A stretch of 64,000 bases of DNA from Bacillota bacterium (GCA_023426125.1 JAFABI010000041.1:62001-126000); one strand, 5' to 3'; counted from the stretch's first letter, positions 28,800 through 38,447 are shown. Notes: generated by a model not told the origin, from the sequence alone. Made by a program: numbers and translations.

Positions 28800-28880
28800 G
28801 GGGTATGTATTATGATTGAATACATACCCCAATGGTTTACGGGAATAAGGGCTGCCTTGAATTGATATCAATCCTGTCTA
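28800..28880. terminator. Two hairpins between convergent genes
   Basis: GGGGTATGTATT (28800-28811) and AATACATACCCC (28819-28830) form a perfect 12-bp stem with a 7-nt loop. A second stem, AAGGG(C)TGCCTT with AAGGCAG(T)CCCTT, follows at about 28845-28895. They lie between the stops of the hydrolase (+) and arabinofuranosidase (-) genes and could end transcription from both sides, although neither has a long T-run. Confidence 0.55.
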
Positions 28881-28905
28881 AGGCAGTCCCTTCGTATTTG
28901 CTGCA

Positions 28906-30405
28906 CTATTTCTTGCCGAGCCTTATCACATTCCATGAAAGCTTGTTTAAAACGGATTTTCCCCTGCCGTCTTCAATAACGGTTTTTCCACCCTTATGGG
29001 GCACTACGTTATTGGGATGATCAATGGTATTGACGGCATCGGCGTCTGTACTTTCAAGGACCAGGTGTTCTATGACATTGTATCCCGGAAAATCGCGAAG
29101 GTCTGTTTCCACAAGAAGCGGCTCCTCCAAATCCCTGTTCACCGAAAAAATGGCGAGCTCTTCTTTTTCTTCATTGTAAACGGCAACACTTTCAAGATAC
29201 GGTACATCATTGAATTCTACGGTATCATATGCGGGGGCTTTCACAACAGAATTCAGCACCTGCCCTCTGCCAAAGATGGAAGTATGCAGGTAAGGGTAAA
29301 AAATGGTGTTTTTCCATGAGCCGCCGCCGGTTACCGTCATTATGGGAGCAATCGTGTTTACAAGCTGAGCCATGCATGCTATTTTAACGCGATCCGCATG
29401 CTTCAAGAGGGTTATGAGCATACACCCTACAACAACTGCGTCCAGCAGGGAGTAAATGTTTTCATTTATATTCCGGGGGTTTTTCCATCTTATTTCTTCG
29501 GTAATTTCAGTCGGATACCACACATTCCACTCGTCAAAGGATAAATGAATGTTTTTTTTGCTCCTGCACTTTGCTTTCGCAAAATCGCAAATGGAAACGA
29601 CCGATTTTATGAAGTTATCCATATCTAAAGATTTTGCCAGGAAATTTGCGGCCCCTTTCTCATTGTTACTATAATAAGTATGAAGGGACACATAATCTAC
29701 ATGCTCATAGGTATGCTCCAGGACGGTAGCTTCCCATTGGGCAAAGGTTGGCATGGCGCTTCCGGAGCTGCCGCATGCTACAAGCTCAATGGTAGGATCC
29801 ACCCATTTCATGACTTTTGCGGTTTCACAAGCGGCACGTCCGTATTCTTCAGCGGTCTTCCTGCATATCTGCCATGGCCCGTCCATTTCGTTTCCAAGGC
29901 ACCAGGTCTTGATGCCATGAGGCTTTTCATACCCATGAAGCCTCCTTAAGTCACTCCAGTATGTACCCCCCGGATGATTGCAGTATTCTACAAGAGTCCT
30001 TGCCGCCTCAGGACCTCTTGTCCCTAAGTTGACAGCCATCATCACATCGGTAGCCGCATACCTTGCCCAATCGACAAACTCATTCGTGCCGACTTCATTG
30101 GATTCCACAGAGGCCCAGGCCAAGTCAAGCCTTTTAGGTCTTTTTTCAACAGGACCGATCCCATCCTCCCAATTATAACCTGAGAGAAAATTACCTCCGG
30201 GATAGCGGACGATAGGGACTCTCAACTCCCTGACCAGTTCGATGACATCCTTGCGGAAGCCTTTCTCATTTGAAGAAGGGTGTCCCGGTTCATATATCCC
30301 GCCATAGACGGAACGTCCCCACTGTTCCACAAATGAACCGTATATCCTTTTGTCTGCTTCACCGACTTTAAAGTCCTTGCTAAAGATTATTTTTGCTTCT
30401 TTCAT
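28906..30405 (-). CDS. abfA: GH51 alpha-L-arabinofuranosidase
   Basis: 499 aa, full length for intracellular GH51 enzymes of Firmicutes. Signature strands: VRYPGGNF, the acid/base Glu173 in CLGNEMDG, and the nucleophile Glu292 in LSFDEWNVWY; the spacing equals that of characterised AbfA proteins. No signal peptide, so it acts in the cytosol, removing arabinose from imported arabino-oligosaccharides. It is transcribed away from the rest of the locus, behind an AT-rich region with a perfect 15-bp palindrome. It is the only intact classical glycosidase of this hemicellulose region. Confidence 0.96.
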   Translation of the reverse strand: MKEAKIIFSKDFKVGEADKRIYGSFVEQWGRSVYGGIYEPGHPSSNEKGFRKDVIELVRELRVPIVRYPGGNFLSGYNWEDGIGPVEKRPKRLDLAWASVESNEVGTNEFVDWARYAATDVMMAVNLGTRGPEAARTLVEYCNHPGGTYWSDLRRLHGYEKPHGIKTWCLGNEMDGPWQICRKTAEEYGRAACETAKVMKWVDPTIELVACGSSGSAMPTFAQWEATVLEHTYEHVDYVSLHTYYSNNEKGAANFLAKSLDMDNFIKSVVSICDFAKAKCRSKKNIHLSFDEWNVWYPTEITEEIRWKNPRNINENIYSLLDAVVVGCMLITLLKHADRVKIACMAQLVNTIAPIMTVTGGGSWKNTIFYPYLHTSIFGRGQVLNSVVKAPAYDTVEFNDVPYLESVAVYNEEKEELAIFSVNRDLEEPLLVETDLRDFPGYNVIEHLVLESTDADAVNTIDHPNNVVPHKGGKTVIEDGRGKSVLNKLSWNVIRLGKK

Positions 30406-30430
30406 TTCAACACCTCAGATTAATAATATT

Positions 30431-30464
30431 ATTATATAATTAATAAAAATATTAATTATATAAT
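30431..30464. promoter_or_regulatory. Perfect 15-bp palindrome upstream of abfA (candidate operator)
   Basis: ATTATATAATTAATA (30431-30445) and its exact complement (30450-30464) flank AAAA, starting 26 bp before the abfA start codon. The site overlaps the only plausible promoter region. It suggests binding of a dimeric regulator; the ArsR-type protein at 25898 is a candidate. Confidence 0.55.
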
Positions 30465-30640
30465 ATACCTATAGATGAATTTAGTCAATATATGAACTCC
30501 TTTTTTTCAAGACGTGTAAATTAATGTTTTTTTCGCTGTAGTGCTAAAAAGGTAAGCAAATAACAACAAGGTAAAGAGATGTAAAAGGTAATAAGCCTTG
30601 CTGAATCTTAACAGGTAAATAAAGGAGAATATAGTAAAAA

Positions 30641-30668
30641 CATGTGCATGGCAATCATCATGCACATG
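30641..30668. repeat. 10-bp inverted repeat before the GH43 remnant
   Basis: CATGTGCATG (30641-30650) and CATGCACATG (30659-30668) flank 8 bases. It could be an operator or an mRNA hairpin; TATAAT follows at 30673. Confidence 0.45.
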
Positions 30669-30678
30669 CTCTATAATA

Positions 30679-32097
30679 ATGATGTTAAACCTACTAGATG
30701 GACAGGAGGGTACGAATGAGATTGCGCATGTTGAAAAGAGTTCTTTCAGCTTCAAGCTGAGCATGTATCCTCTCCTTGCGGAAAACAAATATTATATCTG
30801 CTTCGTAGCGAATGATACACATAAGACAAACCTGTTTACAGCCATTGATATCATGGGTCCCTGGGCAAAACAGGAGATAGAAGGCTTCTATCATGATTCC
30901 TCACTGCTGTTTGATGATGATGGCAGAGTATATATCATGTATGGCAATACCGAGATACACCTCACGGAATTGAAGGAAGATCTTTCCGGTCCCAAACCCG
31001 GCGGACTGGACCGGACCGTCGTGAAAGAAATGCAGGAGTATTTCCTTGGGTATGAAGGGGCCCACCTATATAAAATAAACGGCAAATACTACGCTTTTTT
31101 CATTCATATCCTGAAGTCCGGGAACCGACGCAGGACGCAGGCTTGTTTTGTGGCAGATTCCCTGGAGGGTGAGTTTACCGGAGGAGAGATCTTTGATGAC
31201 GATATGGGATATCACAACTCCGGTGTTGCACAGGGAGGGATCGTGGATACGCCGGATGGCAAATGGTATGCGATCCTGTTTCAGGACCATGGTGCTGTTG
31301 GACGTATACCGGTTGTCGTACCCATGCATTGGGAAAATTATTTTCCGGTGCTCGGCGTCAATGGAAAGGCACCGCATTCTATAGAAATCGTGAGTACTCG
31401 GCCGGGAAATGCATACAAGTCCCTGGTGGGAAGCGACGATTTCATCTATGCGCCGGATCCGGACGGAAAGGTCCGCATGAAGGATATCTGGCAGTGGAAT
31501 CATATTCCGGCGGATGGGCTTTGGTCGGTAAAAGAGAAGCCGGGAACCTACCGCATCCGGTCTGGAAAGCTGTGCCGGAATGTCAGCCATGCAGTCAATA
31601 CACTGACGCAGCGAACGATGGGGCCTGCCTGCGAAGCGGTAGTCACGTTGGACGGCAAGGAGCTCAATGACGGCGACTATGCAGGACTGTGCCTGCTGAT
31701 CGGTACCTATGGCCTGATTGCACTTACCAAAGAAGCGGGACGGAATTCCCTGGTTATGCTGGCAAAGAGCTCAAAGGATTCTTCGATCTTTGAAAACCTG
31801 ATCGACAGTGAGCCTGGAACCGAGTTCGCCAGGATCCCTGTAAGCGGCGACAAGGTTACGCTGAAAGCTTGCTGCAATTTCATAGACAATACGGATGAAT
31901 GTGAGTTTTATTATCTGGAGCGAGAAGAGTGGAAAAAGCTTGGAATTACTCACAAGATGTATTACAAGCTTGACCATTTCATGGGCTGCCGCTTTGGGCT
32001 GTTCCTGTTTTCTACAGGAGAAATCGGAGGAGTCGCTGAGTTTTCAAAGTTCCGGTATAGTATCAAAGGGCAGCTTCCGATACAAGAAACAGGCTAA
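30679..32097 (+). pseudogene. GH43 beta-xylosidase/arabinofuranosidase, 5'-truncated
   Basis: The frame encodes up to 472 aa that match GH43 from the second blade on: KYYICFVANDTHKTNLF, GFYHDSSLLFDDDGRVYI (Asp modulator), YEGAHLYKINGKYY (acid Glu), QGGIVDTPDGKWYAILFQDH, then a C-terminal beta-sandwich domain. About 80-100 N-terminal residues, with the catalytic base Asp of the first blade, are missing. The only good ribosome site (GACAGGAGGG, ATG 30716) opens a different frame that stops after 14 codons. So the 5' end was deleted or shifted, and the product is expected to be inactive. The C-terminal two thirds are undamaged, which suggests a recent event. Confidence 0.8.
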
Positions 32098-32150
32098 AGG
32101 GTATGGGCTTATGACAGGCATGTAATAATAGTTATGACAAAATCTATGAC

Positions 32151-32183
32151 AAAGGACACTACCTTAGGAGGAGTGTCCTTTTT
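32151..32183 (+). terminator. Rho-independent terminator
   Basis: AAAGGACACT (32151-32160) pairs with AGTGTCCTTTTT (32172-32183), giving a stem followed by T residues, 54 bp after the GH43 stop. Confidence 0.85.
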
Positions 32184-32258
32184 ATAATGGAAACAGGAAA
32201 GAGCATATGCTCTTACCGCTATCTCAGTTATTATAAATCGATCGGGGAGGTTGTTATT

Positions 32259-32756
32259 ATGAAGACCAGGAAGCTTTGCAGCGTTATCATCGGCATTTGC
32301 CTGCTGACCGGTATTTTGTCGGGCTGCAGCCAGGCAAAAAAGGAAGCGGTGAATGTAATGGAGGACTACCTGAACCATATTATCTCGGCGGAGTATAGCG
32401 AAGCTTATGCGCTGTTGTCCGACTTCGACAAGGGGAACATCAGTGAGGAGTCCTTTATCCGGTGGCGGGAGCAGGTAGCTCAAACCATCAAAATCGAGGG
32501 CTTTTCCATCGACAGCAAAATCGACACCTTTAAGAACTATAAGTACCTGGGTACGGAATTCGGCACTGCATATGGATTGAAAGTCGACAGGAAGCAGGAG
32601 GTGCTTATACCCGATATCGAGCAAAACGTCTATGACAAGGAGAGCTTCCGTATCATGGTGCAAAAGCAGGAGAATGGCAGCAGGGTACTGCTGCTGCTTA
32701 CGAAACTGGATGAAACCATCGCTGCCTATGATGCATACCTGAAGAAGCTTAAGTAA
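32259..32756 (+). CDS. Small lipoprotein, unknown function
   Basis: 165 aa from ATG 32259, after GGGGAGG; a longer frame reaches 32187 but lacks a site. Signal peptide KTRKLCSVIIGICLLTGILSGC with lipobox LSGC. The mature part starts with a helix (EAVNVMEDYLNHIISAEYSEAYALLS) resembling the NTF2-like or MecA_N-like folds of small lipoproteins; the resemblance is weak. It stands 158 bp before the FtsX-type permease gene on the same strand and may belong to that exporter. Confidence 0.75.
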   Translation: MKTRKLCSVIIGICLLTGILSGCSQAKKEAVNVMEDYLNHIISAEYSEAYALLSDFDKGNISEESFIRWREQVAQTIKIEGFSIDSKIDTFKNYKYLGTEFGTAYGLKVDRKQEVLIPDIEQNVYDKESFRIMVQKQENGSRVLLLLTKLDETIAAYDAYLKKLK

Positions 32757-32914
32757 TGCCGGGAAGGCATGCTTTTTCCCCGTTTTGATGCCGGGAGGGG
32801 AGCATTCAGAGTATGGGGGCGTTTGGGTATAAAGCTTTCCGTTTGACGTAATCGTATTTACCGCGTCAACATGATGGAAGTCTGGACCGATTAAAAGCAA
32901 AGGGGGCGGTTGAT

Positions 32915-35404
32915 GTGAAAATATTGATAAAGTATATACTCTCAACAATATTCCGTAAGCCGGTCCGCCTGATGCTTGTCCTGCTTACCATCTGTTTGTC
33001 CGGGGCTGCCATATTCGCTTCCGTCTCAATGTCCGATACAATGATAAAGACCACGATGAATCAATGGCGCTACGAATACGGATACTCGGACATCGTGGTC
33101 AAACCTTCCCCGTCGTCGCCTTCCCGTTATTTTGACCAGTTTAAAGCCGACCGGTACGGGAGCTGGTTTTCCTACACAGTCAAAAAGCTCTCCGCCGGTG
33201 CAAGCATAGCGGAGCACCAATTCCTTCTGCAAGGGTACACGCTGGATGCGCTCCGGCAAATGCTCCCCCTGCCGTTTTTGCAGGAGCTTAACCTGTTCCC
33301 CTTTGAAGGGAACAAAATCATTGTCAGTGCAAAATATGCCCGGGAGAATCATATAAGCCCGGGGGATGCGCTCACGGCCAATATAAACGGAAACAGGCAT
33401 TTGCTTGTTGTGGCTGCCATATGCCCTCCGAACGGGCCGTTTGCCTATGAAAATGATCGCTTTGCGGCAATCATCCCTTTTGAAAAGATGCAATCCTGCC
33501 TTGGTCAATTGGGGAAAGCGGACGCCCTCTATATCGGGCTCAAGGACAAAGCGTCAAAAAGCCATATGATACTCAAGCTGTCGAACCTTTACCAGGGGTA
33601 TTCCGTGGGTGAAACCTACTCTGCCGACCACCTCCGTTTGCAGACAAACAGGAGCGCCGTGCCTTTTGTGTTCATGTCGGTGCTGCTGTGCCTGATGGCG
33701 GTTTATGTCATCTACGTGATCTTTCAAAACATTGTCATTGAACGTATGCCGCAGATGGGCATTTTCCGGGCCATAGGGGCCGGCCGCCCGGATGCGGCTG
33801 CCGTCGTGCTTCTGGAAGGCGCGGCCTACGGCGTAATCGGCGGTATACTCAGCCTGGGGGCGGGAGCTTTGATCCTTGGCGTTATGACGCGGCATTTGCA
33901 TAAGGCGGAGTATTCGGACGGCATCGCTTTATCGGTCTCCCCATGGCACATTGCTTTAACCTTGCTTGTAGCTATAGGAATCAGTATTGCGGGCGGATTT
34001 TTATCGCTGCGGAAATACAAGGGGCTGTCCATCGTCCGGCTTATCAGGCAAAGCGCCGGCGGACAGACGCATTCCCGTGCTGTACTGCCCATGGCGGCTC
34101 TCGTGATATTTCTTGCCTCTATGGCTGTCCTGGCGGTATGGAGGTCTCAAAGCGGCCTTGTTCTATACGTCTTGCTGGTGGTCGCCATCATGCTTTCTTT
34201 CCTTATGGCATCCACATTCCTGTATGGGCAGTTTGCAGGACTGACAAAGAGGCTTATGGGCAGGGCCGGGGGGATATTTAGAATTGTCTCCCTTTCGGTA
34301 CAGAACCAGAGGGGATTCCTGATTGCAGCAACCATTATGTCGGTGATCACAGCGACAAACATCATCATCAACACCATCACTTACAGCAACGACGAGGGAA
34401 GCCGGCGATATTTCAGCAGGTTTCATTATGCCATGGAGCTTGGCGCCAATGACCTGACCCGGGGGAAAATCAATCTCATTGAACAGCTCCCGGGGGTTTC
34501 AAGGGTGTGCGCAAATTATTATTCAAGCAGCGTCGATGTGAAAGGGCAGAGTATATCCATCTACAGGATTCATGGCATCGACACCCTCAAGGCGGATGCG
34601 TTTATGGACTATACGGTTACAAGCACACGCGCATTCCCTTTTGCCGCGTTGGAAGACGGAAAAAGCATTATGATTACAAACACCCTGCGCAATATTTATA
34701 ACTTGGATGAAAACGATGTGATTGTTTTGAAAATATACGGATACGACGGGATATACAGGGAAATTGCCTATACGGTCATCGGTTTTTTTGATGACGAATA
34801 TACCAAGCTTGGCCGTTATGCCCTCCTATCCCATAAAAATTTTGCCGAGGATTTCAAGGCGAAGCAATACTCTTCCTTCTATATTATGGCCGATGAGACG
34901 GATAAGGCATTTCGTGCCATCGAGGGGGCATACCGCGACAAGCAGCTGCAGCTGACAACAGTGCAGGAAATGCAAGACACCACAACGGAGGAAAGCCGGT
35001 TGATCATATCGGCCATGCGCTGGATTTCCTATATATCCGCCGGCACGGGTGTACTGGGGATGCTTTTCATCATGATGCTCTCCTTTAAAAACCGGATGGG
35101 AGAGCTGGCTGTTTACAGCGCAATGGGCCTGGAAAAGGGAAGCGTTGCCGGGATGCTGTTTGCGGAAATGCTGCTGGCAGGACTTGCAGGCTTGACGACA
35201 GGCGCTGCCATGGGCACGGTGGTAAGCTTTATTGCTCTGCCCAGATTGATCTATTCGCTGCAAATTGCCATGAGCATCTATTTCAGTCCGGGGATTATCC
35301 TGAGCGCATGCCTTTTCGGGTTAGGGGTATGTATGGTGTCCGGGGCAATCGGCATAATCAGTTTCAGGAAAACAACGGTGATGGGAGGGCTTCGCTATGA
35401 ATGA
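32915..35404 (+). CDS. ABC transporter permease with two FtsX domains
   Basis: 829 aa, start GTG 32915 after AAAGGGGG; an out-of-frame ATG lies two bases upstream. A first membrane helix near residues 18-38 is followed by an extracytoplasmic domain, three helices (about 255-370) forming FtsX domain 1, a pair of helices near 395-430, a second helix near 480, another extracytoplasmic domain, and FtsX domain 2 at the C-terminus (about 710-829). This is the long double-FtsX layout of Gram-positive lipoprotein/peptide exporters. It overlaps the ATPase gene by 8 bp. With the ATPase and the adaptor at 36062 it makes a MacB-like system, perhaps exporting a peptide or helping envelope defence. Confidence 0.9.
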   Translation: MKILIKYILSTIFRKPVRLMLVLLTICLSGAAIFASVSMSDTMIKTTMNQWRYEYGYSDIVVKPSPSSPSRYFDQFKADRYGSWFSYTVKKLSAGASIAEHQFLLQGYTLDALRQMLPLPFLQELNLFPFEGNKIIVSAKYARENHISPGDALTANINGNRHLLVVAAICPPNGPFAYENDRFAAIIPFEKMQSCLGQLGKADALYIGLKDKASKSHMILKLSNLYQGYSVGETYSADHLRLQTNRSAVPFVFMSVLLCLMAVYVIYVIFQNIVIERMPQMGIFRAIGAGRPDAAAVVLLEGAAYGVIGGILSLGAGALILGVMTRHLHKAEYSDGIALSVSPWHIALTLLVAIGISIAGGFLSLRKYKGLSIVRLIRQSAGGQTHSRAVLPMAALVIFLASMAVLAVWRSQSGLVLYVLLVVAIMLSFLMASTFLYGQFAGLTKRLMGRAGGIFRIVSLSVQNQRGFLIAATIMSVITATNIIINTITYSNDEGSRRYFSRFHYAMELGANDLTRGKINLIEQLPGVSRVCANYYSSSVDVKGQSISIYRIHGIDTLKADAFMDYTVTSTRAFPFAALEDGKSIMITNTLRNIYNLDENDVIVLKIYGYDGIYREIAYTVIGFFDDEYTKLGRYALLSHKNFAEDFKAKQYSSFYIMADETDKAFRAIEGAYRDKQLQLTTVQEMQDTTTEESRLIISAMRWISYISAGTGVLGMLFIMMLSFKNRMGELAVYSAMGLEKGSVAGMLFAEMLLAGLAGLTTGAAMGTVVSFIALPRLIYSLQIAMSIYFSPGIILSACLFGLGVCMVSGAIGIISFRKTTVMGGLRYE

Positions 35405-36065
35405 ATGCATCATAAAAGCCGCGGGGCTGCGGAAAGCTTATCGGAACGGCGAGGTTGAAACGGAGGTTTTAAAGGGGATTGACCTGGAGATTGCAAAGAG
35501 TGAGTTTTGTGCCATCATGGGAGAGTCGGGCTCCGGCAAAAGCACGCTTTTGCACATCCTTGGGACACTGGACGCGCAGACGGGCGGCGAGCTTGTGATA
35601 TCGGGCGAAAATATAGCCGGGCTGTCGGACAGGAAAAAAGCCGTTTTACGAAGGAAGACCATCGGATTTATCTTCCAGTCCTTTTATCTGATTCCGGGGC
35701 TTACGGTTTACGAGAATGTGATGATGCCCAACCTTATAGACCGGCGCAGCGCGGATCCCGACCATCTTCACTCGCTGCTTGATACGGTGGGCCTGTTGCA
35801 TCGGGAAGGACACCGGCCCATGCAATTGTCGGGCGGCGAGCAGCAGCGCGTGGCAATTGCAAGAGCGCTTGCCAACCGCCCGGTCATTTTGCTGGCGGAT
35901 GAACCAACAGGAAACCTTGATTCGAGGAATTCCAGGCAAATTATCGAGCTTTTGCACACAATCAACCAAAGAGACAACGTCACCATTGTTATGGTCACAC
36001 ACTCTCAGGAATTGGCACAAGGATGCAGCAGGGTTATCAATGTGAAGGATGGTATAATTGCATGA
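35397..36065 (+). CDS. ABC transporter ATPase, LolD/MacB type
   Basis: 222 aa. Walker A GESGSGKST, signature LSGGEQQR, Walker B VILLADEPTGNLDS and switch His (VMVTHSQE) are complete. The short form and the DEPTGNLD box mark the MacB/LolD/BceA group that works with FtsX permeases. It overlaps the permease gene by 8 bp and the adaptor gene by 4 bp (ATGA), so the three are made in fixed ratio. Confidence 0.96.
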   Translation: MNECIIKAAGLRKAYRNGEVETEVLKGIDLEIAKSEFCAIMGESGSGKSTLLHILGTLDAQTGGELVISGENIAGLSDRKKAVLRRKTIGFIFQSFYLIPGLTVYENVMMPNLIDRRSADPDHLHSLLDTVGLLHREGHRPMQLSGGEQQRVAIARALANRPVILLADEPTGNLDSRNSRQIIELLHTINQRDNVTIVMVTHSQELAQGCSRVINVKDGIIA

Positions 36066-37222
36066 AGATCAGGGATCGGCACAGATTTACCGCAAAAATG
36101 ATTACAATCCTCCTGTGTGGGATGGGAATGCTGGTTTTGCCAGGCTGCACGGGGAATGCCGGCGAAAGCGCCCAGCCTGTGCAGGCGCCGGAAAAAGGCA
36201 CATTCCTTACATGCTTTGGCACAGTTCACTGGAAGGAGAGCCAGGTACTGAGCTTTCCCTTTGACCTTCCTATCCGGGGGATCGAAGTAAGGAACGGACA
36301 AATTGTATCGCCGCAGGAGATCCTTTTCCATATTGATTATGATGAGCTGATTGCCCAAAAGGCCGGCCTGGAAAACACATTGAAGTCCCTGCAGTTCATG
36401 AAAAGCAGCTATAAAAACGAGCTGGCGCTGTGGGAAAACCAGGAGGATGACCCGGAGAGCGCAGAGCCCGACCCGTATTCGGTGCGCAGCGCACAGGTTG
36501 ATCTGGAGAGTGCGCAGAACAAACTGGAGGATTTAAACGCTGAATACCTTGCGCTGGCGGCAATGTACGAAAAATACCCTTCGCTTTATTCCCCCCTTGA
36601 AATGAAGACGGGGCTAGAAGCTGCGTCCGTTAAGCTCCGCGATCAGGAGCTGGCTGTAGAGAAATGCAGGATCAACCTTGAAAAGGTACAGGACAGCGAC
36701 GATCAGACGCCGGATGGTGAGCATGCCCGTATACAGGCGCAGAGGGATTTGAAATCAGCCCAGATTCTGCAAACGGATGCGGAAATCCTGCATGCGGAAA
36801 AAAATGCGGACATTCTGAAAGCCATTGTTGCAGGTCAAATCTATCAAAATGTTAAATTTATCGAAAATGGGGATGTTTGCATTACCGAGTCCGGTTATTT
36901 GATCGATGATATCTATGCTGCACCCAATAGGGCTGTTCCTGCAAATGAGCCTGTCATGAGCCTGGTAAGCATGGATTCGCTGGAAGTGGTGTGCTATGCC
37001 GAGGAGCAGCTTGCCAAGGATATCCGGGTCGGCGACCATGCGCAGCTTTCTTTGTATTCCGACAGTACGGCTGTTGCGCTGGGAGCGGTAGCTTTTATAT
37101 CGCAAAAAGCGATCATAGTAAATGGGGAAACCGTGGTGGAGGTTGTTATCGACTATGACGGGGCGGATTTCCTGCCCGGATATAACGTTGTGGCGAAGAT
37201 AACACCCGGTAAAAAGGATTAA
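36062..37222 (+). CDS. Efflux adaptor lipoprotein, HlyD/MacA-like
   Basis: 386 aa from ATG 36062, overlapping the ATPase stop. Signal peptide with lipobox LPGC near residue 30. A short biotinyl-lipoyl-like strand (IRGIEVRNGQIVSPQEILFHID) is followed by long helices with coiled-coil character (about 95-245: QKAGLENTLKSLQFMKSSY, QAQRDLKSAQ), the return strand (GYLIDDIYAAPNRAVPANEPVM) and beta domains. This is the order of HlyD/MacA adaptors. In a Gram-positive cell it would sit on the outer membrane face of the cytoplasmic membrane and assist the FtsX permease. Confidence 0.88.
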   Translation: MKIRDRHRFTAKMITILLCGMGMLVLPGCTGNAGESAQPVQAPEKGTFLTCFGTVHWKESQVLSFPFDLPIRGIEVRNGQIVSPQEILFHIDYDELIAQKAGLENTLKSLQFMKSSYKNELALWENQEDDPESAEPDPYSVRSAQVDLESAQNKLEDLNAEYLALAAMYEKYPSLYSPLEMKTGLEAASVKLRDQELAVEKCRINLEKVQDSDDQTPDGEHARIQAQRDLKSAQILQTDAEILHAEKNADILKAIVAGQIYQNVKFIENGDVCITESGYLIDDIYAAPNRAVPANEPVMSLVSMDSLEVVCYAEEQLAKDIRVGDHAQLSLYSDSTAVALGAVAFISQKAIIVNGETVVEVVIDYDGADFLPGYNVVAKITPGKKD

Positions 37223-37251
37223 GAGTATGATGAGTGATGCGAGACGACGAT

Positions 37252-37319
37252 TGTAAGGATGGCCATTGGCCGCCCGGGTATTTGTTGCCATGTGCGGACG
37301 CGCAATGCGTGCCCCTACA
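37252..37319. repeat. Dispersed GC-rich repeat, core copy
   Basis: A 68-bp stretch with GGCCATTGGCCG near one end and GCGGACGCGCAATGCG near the other, matching the core of the repeat at 60589-60775. Its left border reads TGTAAGGATG instead of TGTAGGGGCG. Confidence 0.75.
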
Positions 37320-37366
37320 TTCGATTGGTATCTGATATTTCCGTCATGAAAATTTTTCAGTACCGT

Positions 37367-37400
37367 ACAGCCCACAGTGCTTGAACCTGGGGGCTGTTTT
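37367..37400 (+). terminator. Terminator after the exporter operon
   Basis: ACAGCCC (37367-37373) pairs with GGGCTGT (37391-37397), followed by TTT. A TATAAT at 37404-37409 right after it may be the -10 box for the next gene. Confidence 0.65.
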
Positions 37401-37475
37401 GCTGTATAATCCTGGTGTGGAGAATTTTAAAAAACGGTGGTAAAGAAAAATACTTTAAGAAAAGCGGGTCATTCA

Positions 37476-38447
37476 ATGAAAAAAATACTGGTCGTTTTAT
37501 TAATCACAATCCTGTTTTTGGCTGGCTGTGCACTGACAGTGGTAACGCAAGAATCGGAAACCGAAAAGGATATACCGGCAACAACAGCAAACACAGAGGC
37601 AGAAACCACTCCTACTGCAGCTTTGCAGCCAGCAGTCGAGCCGACGGTTGTGCAAACGGAAGAAAAAAACGAAACAAAGGAAGTTGACCTTGGAGCCATG
37701 GAAGGTGTTTTCGGATTTGCCGATGAATCAGGAAAAAAACTGATTACCCTGGAAAGTGAAACTATCCACACATTGGCAAACCCTGAGGAATTTGATACGG
37801 CTATCGGGAATAATGGGGAAGTCGTCAGGATAAAGTATGTCAAACGGCAGGAAGCAAACAGCAGCGATACATACAGGCAAACATCCCATAATTTTAACAA
37901 TATGACGGGATACATCTACGAAGTACAGGATGGGGAACTGGTTAAGGACAAAAGCTATCTGCTGTCAAAAGGTTCGGTCATCAGTGAAGATGCGCTGATT
38001 AAACTGAAGTCAACAAAAAATCCTGAACCGGAAGGCGGTTACTATCAAAAGGCAGATGTGGAAACGATCGGGAAAATTGAAGCCATAAAAGACAGGAAAA
38101 TCATCGACAGCAGCTTGATTGCCGAGACCGAAGACAACGCAAAAATCTGCATGGTTGTTTTTGAGAGAATTGACAATGACATGCTGGCAAGCATCGTCTA
38201 CCTGAAAGACGACAAAGTGGTGTTCAAAGATTACCCGGCGGAATATGACGAACTGTCCACATGGCGGGTTGACGCCGGAGACCGGCCCGGTTTGTTCGGA
38301 GCGCTGTTCCTGGCCAATTCGGATGAAGGCCTTTTGCTGGGTTTGACCTGGGCGGGTCCCGAAGGTGAAAACATTTTTATTTTAAAGGATGTAAACGGAG
38401 CTTTTGAGGAAACAGGTTTGAAAGCCGGTAGATATTGGGCTCCGTGA
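37476..38447 (+). CDS. Lipoprotein of unknown function
   Basis: 323 aa. I chose ATG 37476 because the signal peptide KKILVVLLITILFLAGC begins there; the frame allows a start at 37437. Lipobox LAGC is followed by a Glu/Thr/Ala-rich spacer of about 60 residues typical of surface lipoproteins (with TTANTEAETTP). The folded part has no motif I recognise. It alternates beta strands (MEGVFGFADESGKKLITLES) and acidic loops, with no cysteine or metal motif. It is flanked by the exporter operon and the MalY/PatB gene, with no clear partner. Confidence 0.78.
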   Translation: MKKILVVLLITILFLAGCALTVVTQESETEKDIPATTANTEAETTPTAALQPAVEPTVVQTEEKNETKEVDLGAMEGVFGFADESGKKLITLESETIHTLANPEEFDTAIGNNGEVVRIKYVKRQEANSSDTYRQTSHNFNNMTGYIYEVQDGELVKDKSYLLSKGSVISEDALIKLKSTKNPEPEGGYYQKADVETIGKIEAIKDRKIIDSSLIAETEDNAKICMVVFERIDNDMLASIVYLKDDKVVFKDYPAEYDELSTWRVDAGDRPGLFGALFLANSDEGLLLGLTWAGPEGENIFILKDVNGAFEETGLKAGRYWAP

